This document shows, piece after piece, positions 22,868 to 34,512 of a stretch of 64,000 bases of DNA (position 1 is the first letter of the stretch; the number at the start of each line of letters is the position of its first letter). The stretch lies in NCBI GenBank assembly GCA_930367205.1, contig OV884011.1:109855139-109919138 (forward strand). The letters are read 5' to 3'. The notes under the pieces were generated by a model. That model saw only the letters and a program-made list of their open reading frames with translations, was not told where the DNA came from and did not search any database. The position numbers were made by a program, and so were the translations under genes. This DNA comes from Acanthosoma haemorrhoidale. Lineage: Eukaryota; Arthropoda; Insecta; Hemiptera; Acanthosomatidae.

Positions 22868-24091
22868 CACTGATGGACAAAATCAAATCACAACCATTAT
22901 TTTTAGGAATATTTCGAATTTGTGCATATTTTAGACTTCAAAAATATTTTTGGCTGAAAAAATGTCATTTGAAAACGAAATTGTACTATACACAGATAAT
23001 CGAAGGTACATAATAAGTAAATTAAAATTGTTGCAATGAAAAGATAAACCTGGAAAAATTGTTTTTAAAGAAAACATACTCAATAACTAGCATTTCCGCC
23101 TCTGGCACGAATCACGCCTTGGCATTGATTGGAAGATGTTTTCAATGATGTCCTGAGGAATACAGTCCCACTTTTAAAGAAAAACCATTCTTAAAGGGTA
23201 CTAGCACATGGATTCGGACGTCCTACTCTTCGCTTCAGTTAGTCCCAGACGTGTTCAATAGGATTTAAGTCATTCAATAGGATTTATCAACCGATCGTAA
23301 TATGTGGCGTCTGGCTTCCATGAACAAGAATCCCTCACATATGTAGGGGTCAAACGGCACTACATGTTCTTCGATTATGTCTCCTAGGTACGTCTGAGAC
23401 GTTAGGGACCTTCCTCACACAACAACCAATTTAGTACGAGCGTTGAAGGAAATTGATACCCCAGAACATCTGTGAGCCACCTGGGGAACCATACAGCAAG
23501 GCCGTAAAATTACGGGCATCTGAAGACTTAAGAGAACAACTCTCACCCACTCTTCCAAAGCTCAATTCACACGTTCACGTGCAAACTGAAGTCAGGCCGT
23601 TCTGTGGCCGCATGTACCTATCGTCTCTTACTGCTGTACATCAAGGCCGACCCTGTCCCTTTCTTCTTGGGTGACGCTCTGTCTTACTCAACCGCTTTAG
23701 AGCCCTACCTATGGACGAGTGATCCTTGACGAGTGGACGGACGGTCTCCTTGCGACTTCACGATAACTAAATCCTTCCTCTATCAATTTCACATCCCTAA
23801 CGCAATCGTATTCACTTAAATGCCTCTCTGGGGCCATCAAACAAAATTAAAAACGTTTACAAAGAGTTCATAAAGTGAAAAAATGAGTGAGAGCGAATTT
23901 TATGATGTGTATATTGCATGAATCTATTTGTGAAAATGGGATTTAAGAGTAAAAAAAAGGATTATTCACTGTTTATATTTAAAACTGACATCACCTGAAT
24001 GCCAATAGTTGAATCAAAATAAAAGTCAAATATAATCTATTTAATTTTAACTAAAAATACGTAAGTGGTGCGTTAATTTTGTCCATCAGTG
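22868..24091 (-). pseudogene. Tc1/mariner-type transposon relic with degenerate transposase
   Basis: The ends are inverted: CACTGATGGACAAAAT at 22868-22883 and its reverse complement at 24076-24091, with TA directly after the right end. Reverse-strand translation gives dispersed transposase signatures. An N-terminal helix-turn-helix part near 23790 reads KLIEEGFSYREVARRPSV. A central part near 23400 reads TYLGDIIEEHVVPFDPY. The C-terminal WDCIPQDIIENIFQSMPRR lies near 23170-23110, where the family typically has W..I...I..L..SMPRR. Many stops and frameshifts break it, so it is inactive. The 1.22-kb length fits the family. The right 60 bp are included in the tandem duplication that begins at 24031. 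Confidence 0.8.
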
Positions 24092-25420
24092 TATTTTGGA
24101 AGACTTAGCTCTTAGTCATACTGTTTACTTGCTTGGGATGTGATGCATGGTCTATCCATTGTATGAGTTGCAAATGGGATAGTGCAGTTACAAATGCAGA
24201 TAAGCTTGTGCAGCTGAATACACAGTTGACGCTGCATTACTTCATCTTGCGAAGTTCGCATATATGCTGAAGGCTGTTTATTTAGAATTCTCAGCTCAAT
24301 TATTACGCAATATACACTTTAATTATACACACATATACTTCTTAAAATGTTCTTTGCCTTCATGATAGTATTTCTTTTTGGTTGGTGGGGGGGGGGGGGG
24401 GGTCTCTCTAAATGGGTCCCTGCTCGAGGCTTCAGGTCTTACAGAACCCATTCGGCTCGGCTCCGAGGACTTGGGCTTGTCCCTGACCCTAGACAACTTT
24501 GTGAACATCAGTGGCTGGTACTGATGTTTGAAATAATGGTAAACAACATTTTTGGTGTGGTTTTTAACCACACCGGCTCCGATCAGTTAAAATAAAATTA
24601 CAGGTTGTGCCTACCAGACAGGTAGGACTCAGGGGTGCCAGGGTTTATGTTTTAGCTATCGTGCACTACTCAGATCCGTAAGATATATTATTGCTGTTTT
24701 AATGGTATAAAAACCCCCTCAAACGTTAAAAACTATCTTCCCAATCCCTGTATAATAATAAAAGTTAAACACTGAAAAATTCACCGTTATATAATCAAAA
24801 ACAACAAAATTATCATCAATAACCCTTTTGGTGGACATACCCTAATACAAACAAGCTTGAAGATTTACTACAAAAGGAAGGTGCCCTCAAGACATCACAG
24901 TTCTAACTCTGAACGATATGAAAGATGAGTCACATTTTACTAGGAACACATTTAATATGAGACCTTCGGCGGAACGGTTTATAGTTCTAACATAGAAAAG
25001 GGGAGTCTTAGAAAAAAAATTCCCCGAGGGTGCCCAAATATCTATGATTATCAACAGATTTAAACGGATTTAATAACTAAGAAAGCTTAATGCTGTCCTG
25101 AGCAATCCATTATTTTTTAGCGTGCATGGCGCATCTGATGCAGTAAGACATAGCTCAAATGAAATACTGTATTTTACATTTCGTCTTCGTTCTACAGGGA
25201 ACCGAAAGCTTTCGGTTTTGATAATTTTATATCACCATAAATAATATAACTATGCCAAATTTACAATAATTATTTATTAGGTGTCAAGTAATTATTAAGT
25301 AATGAGGATTCCACGTTTCTAATCTGAAATGCAATATTGAAATTTAGTCGATAATAGCACCACTGGCCATCCAGATTTTCTATTTTTTCAGTATATCAAC
25401 CACGTATACCGGATTCTCGG
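24031..25420. repeat. Tandem duplication, unit A (1390 bp)
   Basis: The sequence from TATAATCTATTTAATTTTAA (24031) to GGATTCTCGG (25420) recurs immediately as 25421-26808. By eye the only difference is at a G run (G16 here, G12CG in unit B), making unit B 2 bp shorter. Unit A starts inside the Tc1 relic, so unit B carries a second copy of its right terminal repeat. Near identity means a very recent duplication, or an assembly artefact from unresolved haplotypes. Confidence 0.95.
24411..24626. other. Run of four hairpins inside the duplicated unit
   Basis: Perfect arms: AATGGGT/ACCCATT (24411-24452), AACATCAGT/ACTGATGTT (24504-24528, 7-nt loop), GGTGTGGTT/AACCACACC (24554-24574, 3-nt loop) and CCTACC/GGTAGG (24610-24626). 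Both strands are open for about 80 codons across it (24347-24595 plus, 24323-24571 minus), with no known domain. An 18-bp perfect palindrome, AACCGAAAGCTTTCGGTT, lies further on at 25200-25217. All of these recur in unit B. Structured RNA is possible; no family is recognised. Confidence 0.5.
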
Positions 25421-26808
25421 TATAATCTATTTAATTTTAACTAAAAATACGTAAGTGGTGCGTTAATTTTGTCCATCAGTGTATTTTGGAAGACTTAGCT
25501 CTTAGTCATACTGTTTACTTGCTTGGGATGTGATGCATGGTCTATCCATTGTATGAGTTGCAAATGGGATAGTGCAGTTACAAATGCAGATAAGCTTGTG
25601 CAGCTGAATACACAGTTGACGCTGCATTACTTCATCTTGCGAAGTTCGCATATATGCTGAAGGCTGTTTATTTAGAATTCTCAGCTCAATTATTACGCAA
25701 TATACACTTTAATTATACACACATATACTTCTTAAAATGTTCTTTGCCTTCATGATAGTATTTCTTTTTGGTTGGTGGGGGGGGGGGGCGTCTCTCTAAA
25801 TGGGTCCCTGCTCGAGGCTTCAGGTCTTACAGAACCCATTCGGCTCGGCTCCGAGGACTTGGGCTTGTCCCTGACCCTAGACAACTTTGTGAACATCAGT
25901 GGCTGGTACTGATGTTTGAAATAATGGTAAACAACATTTTTGGTGTGGTTTTTAACCACACCGGCTCCGATCAGTTAAAATAAAATTACAGGTTGTGCCT
26001 ACCAGACAGGTAGGACTCAGGGGTGCCAGGGTTTATGTTTTAGCTATCGTGCACTACTCAGATCCGTAAGATATATTATTGCTGTTTTAATGGTATAAAA
26101 ACCCCCTCAAACGTTAAAAACTATCTTCCCAATCCCTGTATAATAATAAAAGTTAAACACTGAAAAATTCACCGTTATATAATCAAAAACAACAAAATTA
26201 TCATCAATAACCCTTTTGGTGGACATACCCTAATACAAACAAGCTTGAAGATTTACTACAAAAGGAAGGTGCCCTCAAGACATCACAGTTCTAACTCTGA
26301 ACGATATGAAAGATGAGTCACATTTTACTAGGAACACATTTAATATGAGACCTTCGGCGGAACGGTTTATAGTTCTAACATAGAAAAGGGGAGTCTTAGA
26401 AAAAAAATTCCCCGAGGGTGCCCAAATATCTATGATTATCAACAGATTTAAACGGATTTAATAACTAAGAAAGCTTAATGCTGTCCTGAGCAATCCATTA
26501 TTTTTTAGCGTGCATGGCGCATCTGATGCAGTAAGACATAGCTCAAATGAAATACTGTATTTTACATTTCGTCTTCGTTCTACAGGGAACCGAAAGCTTT
26601 CGGTTTTGATAATTTTATATCACCATAAATAATATAACTATGCCAAATTTACAATAATTATTTATTAGGTGTCAAGTAATTATTAAGTAATGAGGATTCC
26701 ACGTTTCTAATCTGAAATGCAATATTGAAATTTAGTCGATAATAGCACCACTGGCCATCCAGATTTTCTATTTTTTCAGTATATCAACCACGTATACCGG
26801 ATTCTCGG
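25421..26808. repeat. Tandem duplication, unit B (1388 bp)
   Basis: Second copy of the 24031-25420 unit. The duplicated Tc1 right end is at 25466-25481, and the shared hairpins are at about 25799-26014. After 26808 the sequence (TTTGTCGTG) departs from the start of the unit. The four-base TATA / GGTA overlap at the junctions gives little microhomology. Confidence 0.95.
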
Positions 26809-27275
26809 TATTTGTCGTGTTATCGTGATTATTCACCACATGTTTACCGTTCAGTAGGTCCCCCCCCCCATCGATGAGTCACAGTTATAACGGTATTTCA
26901 TTTTTTTGTGCTTTATTTTTATTTCAGTAGGCTAACCATTAGACCATGGACGAATGCAAGAACAAATCAGTATGATTAAGCTACGGCTTATCCTTGCAAT
27001 GCAAACACCATCTGTCTATGGCCGAAGTCACTATACCATCAATCATTGTACCCTATAATCATTTAATTGCCTGCCGTCCCTGCCACACTATCGGCCCATT
27101 GTCACATTCACGATTTTATTAAAAACACTATTAACTAAATTGGCTCTTAATTGAAATAAGATAATTCTGTACAAAACTGTTATTAACCTCCACAGGAGGT
27201 TCTGGAAATCCACCTGCCACAATGTAAGTAGGTACAAAAATAACCTTCTAGGAAAATTCTTTAGTAACAAAAATT
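26809..27275. other. No gene seen
   Basis: AT-rich sequence with a C10 run near 26862. A 60-codon minus-strand frame at 27088-27270 is not convincing. Confidence 0.5.
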
Positions 27276-27826
27276 TGTCAGAAAGCCCCCCCCCCCAAAA
27301 GGGAGGAGTACTACGCGGGCTAGGGTCATCACAACCCGTCCATTGTCCGGCGAGCGTCTAAAAAGAGATGAAATGGGTGGACCTGTAGTTTCTGACCTTT
27401 GCTGGCGGCCTATTCGGTGGGCAACTTTATTCGTATTAATCTGACTCCATAAGCCCCTAAAAAGCGCTATATTCAGTAGAAGAGGAACAGGGTAAGTATT
27501 AAAGGTAGTTTATTTGGTCTTGGAATGATACTCGGTATCTAAGGGTAGGCGAAAACCGTCCTGATCCCAAAGGCAAGTGTGAACCGAAGACAGGCAGACT
27601 GGATTGCAAGGGGATACGCTACAAGGTAAAGTTTGTATGGCCGACCGTCGTCCGCGAGGAAGATGTCTCTTCCAAGAAGGTGCTAGTTTTAGCGAGACGA
27701 AGGCAGATAATCCTACTAGGAAGGTGTGGACAACGCCGGACTAAAACATAGCGGGGTTAGGAAAGAGAGATGCAGAGGTAGTTAAATAAGAAAGCCATGG
27801 TTTGAGTAGAGCAGCAAGCGCCAGTG

Positions 27827-27866
<40 letters not shown>

Positions 27867-28176
27867 AGTGTTATTCAGGTGCCGGGTACCGAGAGTGGCA
27901 AATACCTTCTTTTTTTTTAAAGATCCATTTATTTATTTAAACATTCGCAAATGTTGCAAATTTAAACAGTGGCAAATGCCCTAAATCTGTTTCCTTATGT
28001 AGGCATATCAGAGGCTGGGTGTCACCCGCACCCCTAGTGGGCTTCAGCTATTTCATGCACTAGTTTTCCCCTCTCTTAACTGACCCCTAACGTTTTTATT
28101 ATTAAAACATAGAAACCATGGGTAGATATTTTATTGGCCGAGAAGAGGGGAACTTCCATTAATTAAGAAGTCGACA
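27276..28176 (-). mobile_element. LTR-like repeat, copy 3
   Basis: The minus-strand copy has left edge TGTCAG (27276) and right edge GTCGACA (28176), agreeing with the TGTYG...YGACA termini of the family. It matches 33714-34512 along its length, including GAAGTTCCCCTCTTCTCGGCC near the 5' end and GTTTTAGTCCGGCGTTGTCC in the core. It is interrupted by an (AG)17 array at 27832-27865 and a small poly(A) insertion at 27908-27966. No flanking TSD is obvious. The copy is noncoding. Confidence 0.7.
27908..27966 (-). mobile_element. Tiny poly(A) retro-insertion inside LTR copy 3
   Basis: A T9 run followed by AAAGATCCATTTATTTATTT is flanked by AGTGGCAAATACC on the left and AGTGGCAAATGCC on the right, a 13-bp target duplication with one mismatch. 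Read on the minus strand it is a heavily 5'-truncated insert ending in an A-tail. Confidence 0.6.
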
Positions 28177-28568
28177 ATACACCCACTAATTCAGGAAATA
28201 GGGAATTATGACAAGTTCTCACAAAAAAGATTCACACGCCGACAAGAACACTAGGCATATTACTTCACTGATCTTTATGTTACTCGCTACTATTTTCGGG
28301 GGATTTACAGATACATGATTGGCAACAAAATGTTAAATAGGTGCTCAAGAATAATGAAATTTTTATTTTGTAATTATATTTACCTAACCTATTAACTAGA
28401 TAATTTATTATTAGTTTTTATTTTATCATCGAGGAGTAGGTTTTTATTTAGTTGACTACTATTATAAACTGTATGTAAATATAACTATGCTGAAGCTATA
28501 CAAAACATGAGAAGAAATACCGAAAGATTTATGCACATTTGTAATTCTTACAGAAAATGTGAATACAA

Positions 28569-28830
28569 TTTTTTTTTTTTAAGAGTAGAGGTTGGCAAAT
28601 TGAGGAGCAGAGTGGATACTAATGAGTAAGTGGCCGATAACTGTTCCTGTTTCCCAAGATCGTAGAGCCGCCGTGACTGTCCCTCGGGGCCGCAATGGCG
28701 TGAGATCTGCATCTCACGAACCACCCTCGGGCCAGCATCTATCACGGGGAGCAAAGACCTCGTCCGTAGGTTACCATTGTATCTAGCCTTGCTCTGCCTC
28801 AGATGTAGAAGGTTCAAATGCTGTATCAAA
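28569..28830 (-). other. GC-rich unclassified segment ending in A11
   Basis: On the minus strand this block ends CTACTCTTAAAAAAAAAAA at 28569, as a retroposed transcript would. It contains a strong hairpin CGTGAGAT-CTGC-ATCTCACG (28699-28718), flanked by CCCTCGGG motifs and CCGTGA/TCACGG outer arms. The minus strand is open for 93 codons (28829-28548), but the protein is not recognised and the frame runs through the tail. No target duplication was found. It may be a SINE or a retrocopy of a structured RNA. Confidence 0.35.
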
Positions 28831-31800
28831 TACTGATGGATTCACAACGATACATACTTAAATAATATGGTACGCGTGAGCCATCAAGAGTAAAGCGGAA
28901 AATTCAGGCGTTTAATCCACAACCACCCACTGCTATGATATTTTTAAGACCAAATAAAATGTTTTAATAGGAATAAGTTATCTGTAGAAATCATCTATGC
29001 AGAGTGTTTTGTGCTTCGACTGGTAGCGAGGGATTACCCCTCAGATCTTTTGGAAAATAAATTGTATTATGGTGAGGGTATTCTGCCAGTAAATAGCAGG
29101 TTGATGAAAGAAAAACAGATGCTGTTCAGACCCTCGTAAAAGCAACGCGTGGTAGAAACTTACTCTGAGTGCATGTTTCAGTGTGGTTTTCAGATATCAT
29201 CATTTTCTAATACTCACTTCCTTTCTTTCTAAAATAGTCTTTCTAACCAATGATTACCATAGGTAGAAAATCAATATCACACTGAGTGAATTCATTTGGC
29301 AATGTCTCTCTTTTATTGTTGCATCGTTTTATTTTACAGCAAAATTAACTGCTAAACTGTGAATCAATATCATTAAACAGCAAGTTGTTCCAAAATGAAG
29401 CGAATAAAACAATGATAAAACAATAAAACGGTATCGCTAATAGGCACTATGTTGTAAATGACAAAACATGCAATGGAGAAACAAATATAATAAAATATTA
29501 AACAAAACACAAAAAAAATAAATATAAATTAAAATGCATACAAAAAATACAATAGCTACGAAAATATGCAATGCAATATAAATGGCTTTGCACTGTGATA
29601 TTCGTCTTGGGCAAATGAATCCTTCAATTCGAGTACCCACACAAGTATTTATAAACAAAGGCTTTGGCATTATTAGACTCGAGCAAAGGATGTGCGATCA
29701 TCAATATGTATATATAAATATATATTAAGGTGTAAGTTATCGTTTCCCGGCTGTAGACTATAAAAGAATGAATAAACAGGTTAAGAATAATACACAATGG
29801 TTCAGTTTATAACTAACTTTATTCTCCTCCTGATCTTCTATACACACATTACGGGTTGTTTACATTAGGCTATGTGGTATTAGCCTTAACATTGCCGTAC
29901 CACTAGCCATATTTGTTTATTTAGCCATATATCATATTTATTTATGAGTAAATTTGTTGTCCTCATTATTTAGTTTTCTTCCTATAAAAATTCGTGTTAA
30001 ATAATAATGGAATATTGATTGATTGAAATTTAATTTATAATGGTGACATAGCTACCGGTGTATTTATAAATAATTTCTGTGAGTAGGTTAGTTAAGAAAT
30101 ATTAGTTTTTTTTCGAGTTTTACTTTTAATTTAAAATTAATTTACTTTTAAGGAAGAGACCGGAAATTTTCGTATTTCTTCCCCTAAACTTTATGAGATT
30201 GTACTCCACACTTAGCCTTAACAAAAAAAACAAATCATTATTGGATTCATTGCAAAGAATAAATAATCCGCACAACGTGAAGGTACTTGCGTGAAACCTC
30301 AACTAAAATGATTAAAAACTGTGCATATGAGGTTAATGTCTTTAGGCGATATCTCAGACTCCTCCCATATATTAATAATAATCATCGCCTGAACACTGGA
30401 AAAAAAAGTAAAAATAAAAAAGAGGAAAAATTTTCTCATTTATTTTTAAAAGTCAGTTAATATGCAAACCGCCTATTACTACTCCCCACCTCCAATACCG
30501 CAATTACTAAGAGTCGGGAGTTTTATTAGGAGAGATGAACTAAATTTTGGCCTTGATTTTTGCAAGGACACCTTCTTTACGTTCATGTCTTCATTTATGA
30601 TAGAGCCAGGCTTAGGAGAGACTTCGATATTTTATGAAACAGTGAACCGTATAACATATCAGCGTGATGCTTGAACTACCTCCCAACACTACGGGGAGAA
30701 CTCGATCCATTTTCAGCGTCTAGGTTACAGCTATATCTTCTATTTGGGGAACCATCAGTTAAATTCATTCGACATATATATACACACATAAATACAATCG
30801 AATCTAAGTAGTATGAAGGACCTTCATGGAATTATTTTTACAAAACTCATCACAGAAACCTTTTCAAAAAAAGTAATGAAGGAACTAAAACTGATATGAC
30901 TAAGTATAATAGTACCCATCAAAATTATACTTCTGGTAAGAAGTACATACGTCCATATTGTAGCATAAGTCCGTCGAATAAATTAATCAATTTATTTAGT
31001 AATGTAGTGTCTTGATCGAGTGCAATTTTGATGTAGGCTTCAAACAATTATATTGTAGCGTAGGTATCATGTATATAAGTATCATGTGTATGTTAGATAA
31101 TTTAATATGTGTTCTTACAAAAATATATATTATACATATGATTTAATTCATATTTATGCACGGTTTTTTTTTGGAGTTGTTTCATTCACATATATGGTAA
31201 AACCAATAACGAAATTTCTTCATATGAAAATATTTCACAGTGGAAAACTTAACTTCTAAATTGGCTAATTCATGATTCGGTGATCAAGAAATGAGGGCAG
31301 ACTCTGTAATCTCCGTTGCTGTGTTGAAATTGAATACAAACTTGAATTGAACCTAAAAATTCGAAATTCAGGGCTTTCAGATTTCAAATATAACTGCTAC
31401 CCATTTTGCACATTTTTTTTACAATGTATGAATGCAAGGTAATAACCAACACACGGGAAGAAAAACATCGAAACAAAGTTCCATTTTTTTTCATCTCATC
31501 TATATTTAAAAATTAGGAATGATGGTACGTCATTATGGGATTTACTAATCGTTTCTGACACAATAATGTCACCCTGTAATAGCAACGACATTATTGTTAA
31601 TTCTCTAACAGCCAATTCTGATTCTATAGGAGCCAATCCTCCTTAGCCAAGCTCGATTCCAATCAGCCGAATCCAGACATCTCTTCAAAATAACCAGAAA
31701 CGCCCATGCCATTTATCCATAATTTATCTTAATGCAGTTTCTAGTAATTAAGTTACAGTAAGCCCACTCAAGAACAAATAAATAAAGAATAAAATGCACT

Positions 31801-33713
31801 AAATTTTACTTGAACCAATAAGAATCAAAGTCTCATTGAGTCGGTTGTTAAGAGATCGCTTGAAATGTAACTATCCGTGTTTAAGTATCAGTTTATGGGC
31901 GCACCCAAGAATTGGCATTTTTACTACAGAAGTGTGTTAACCATTAGATAAACCTTTCTTCCAACTCTAAGCTTAAGTAATATAAGCAGGCTAAACCAAA
32001 ATAAGAAACTGAGCTGAAATTTATACAAAACAGATTTTATGTTTGTTCTCTGGAACAGACTCGCTAGAACGAATTCCGACAAGATATCCTTGGACCACCA
32101 GCAGAGACGAGTGTAAATATGTTCGTGCTTCTTCGAAGAAAACTGACATTCCTAACCTGCCTGGGTACCATTGGATACATTATTTTTTATTTTGTTTATA
32201 CCTTCCTTGAAACTTTTCATCTACTTCCCCGGCCTGTATTCTGTTTGATTTATAGAGATCCGGTGTTTCGGGGATTTCGCAACGGTCATCAAGGAAGGCA
32301 ATGAACCGTCAGAGGGCCGTTCACCCTTAGAAAGGAGTACTGAAACAATGGAATCAGTGACCGTAGGTTTAAGCTTTAACATGTGAACTATCGCGGAAAA
32401 ACGTTTGTCGTAGTTAATTCGTTGTTCCTATCTCATTGTAGTTATACGAAATAAATGCATACTCAAAACGTATTAACATCAATTCATTTTTTTCTGCATG
32501 TTTTATTCAGCTTCATTTACTAAATTACTAAAAGAAAAATACTATATGATTGTTATTAAAGATCGGATTTATAACATTCACAAATTTTCATTTACTCTCT
32601 CATTCATACCGTCATTAGAAAATAACAATAATTAACGTACGTGTCGTCGATGTCATTGATATCTATTTCAGACTCACCAAAACAAAGCAATATAGACATA
32701 AGATATTCTGTAGCAATTGATTGCCCTGCACAGTATAATCATTCAGCTATAAAGAAAATTTGTTCACTGAAATTTTCAAAGTATACTACTGTTCTAGTAA
32801 AATATCATTGATGGCCAAAAACCAGTACATGGCGGAATGGAGAATAGATTATGAAAAGTATGATTATTTATTGTGAATATTAAACATTTATATAGTTTAT
32901 ATTTATAACTATAAATATATTTATATCAATAAGTTTTTATTGAACGGTGTTATACAAGTCACGATGAAAGATACAGTTTAGCTTTCAATATCAATTGTAT
33001 TGCAGTTAGGTAGGATTCAAATTAGCTAAGTATAACACACTTCAGTTGACAGAATCCGATGTTACAGTGGATATATTGAAGAAATGATCAATTTAGTTAC
33101 CAAATTGTGACCCAATTTTGACTGAGTACATGATGATAGATTATTCATTAACTTGGAGACATTCTTTGCACAACAGTGAGGTCAATGTAAATGCCTATGG
33201 CACTAGTTACAAATCATATTTACTTCAAGTTCATTCAGGGTGAGATATTGATGGGATACACATCCTGATTACTGTATTTTTAAGCATACAATTATTGTAT
33301 TTGTTAAACGAGATAAAAAACGAATATATATATTTTATTATCTCTTTTTTTCATAGCATTCATGAATTGAAATTATAACATTTACGAGTGATTGACAATA
33401 GGCATTTAGAAATAGGTGGAAGATAAAAACAAACATATTTACTGTAAGGATAGTGGGTAAAGTACTCAACGCAGTCCACTTCACTCCTTTTTGTGAAAAG
33501 ATGTTTATTTACACAGAAAGCAAACGCATTCCCTCTTACCTAAAACAAAAATAAATTTAATTATTATTAACAAACTGTATGCATATTTTTAATCAAAATA
33601 TTTCTTATCATTGTTCTGGTGATATTTTTTTTATCTCTAATTTGATTAATTTATAATTATCAGTAAGGCTGGGATTTGTGTGAAATAAAAAAAAGTAAAA
33701 TATAAATACACAC
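28831..33713. other. Long AT-rich stretch, no gene seen
   Basis: Only scattered 60-77 codon frames without domains are present. An 11-bp hairpin ACAATAATGTC/GACATTATTGT lies at about 31560-31596. No poly(A)-ended insert or TIR pair was recognised. Confidence 0.45.
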
Positions 33714-34512
33714 TGTTGTAGCCACCTCTTAATTACTAATAATTTGAAGTTCCCCTCTTCTCGGCCCAGAAAATATCTATCTATGTTTCCATATTTTAAT
33801 AATAAAGCTTATGACGTCAGTCAGAGAGGGGGGAGAAGCTAGTGGGGGAAACAGCCCCGGGTGGGGGAACCATCCTCACCACGGCTGGCATGCCTATATA
33901 ACCGTCTTAAGGCGGTTAACAGAACGAACAGAACCGGCACTTAGAACACTCCTCTCGCTCTCTGCACTGGCGCTTGCTGCTCTACTCAAACCATGGCCTT
34001 CTCATTCATCTACCTCTGAATCTCTCTCTCTCTCCTGGCGTCGCTATGTTTTAGTCCGGGGTTCTCAGACCCCATACCTTCCTAGTGGGAATTTCTGCCT
34101 TCGTCTCGCTAAAACCAGCACCTCCTTAGGAGAGACCTCTCCCTCGCGGAAGACGGATGCCGTGACCCTACAAACCTAGTAGCGTCTCCAAGGGCAATCC
34201 AGTCTACTTCTCTCCGGTGAATTCGTGGTCATTCCAAGACCACATAAACGACCTATAAACCTACCCTGTTCCTCTTCTCAAGAACAGGAGAAGTGCTTTG
34301 TCGGGGCAAACCTTCTAAGATCTTATGGAGTCAGCTGAACGACGAATTAAGCTGCCCACCGACTAGGCCGCCAGCAGAGGTGAAAGACCACTGGTCCACC
34401 TCATATTATCTCTTTCAGGCGCTCGTCGGGCGGTGGAGGTTGTAGCGGCCCTAGCCCACGCCGGGCGTCTCCTCCCCACCTTGGGGATCCTCGGATCTGA
34501 TAACTTCCGACA
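33714..34512 (+). mobile_element. LTR-like repeat, copy 4 (most complete)
   Basis: 799 bp beginning TGTTGTAG and ending TTCCGACA. A TATA box TATATAA is at 33895-33901, followed about 25-30 bp later by the CAGAACGAACAGAACC start-like region. CT-rich sequence (CTCTCTCTCCTGGCG) and the conserved GTTTTAGTCCGGGGTTCTC core at 34049 follow. The 122-codon plus-strand frame at 33811-34179 spans the promoter and core and is not considered coding. The flanks CACAC / CATAT are at best a degraded 5-bp duplication. With TG...CA ends and a central promoter but no internal region, it fits a solo LTR. Confidence 0.7.

Noticed and set aside
24323..24595. Overlapping 82-codon frames on both strands, repeated at 25750-25983
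   Set aside because: They run through a G homopolymer that differs in length between the two units, so the frame is not preserved; better explained by the hairpin-rich noncoding sequence.
33811..34179. 122-codon plus-strand frame
   Set aside because: It spans the TATA box and conserved noncoding core of an LTR-like repeat; the other copies of the repeat do not keep the frame.
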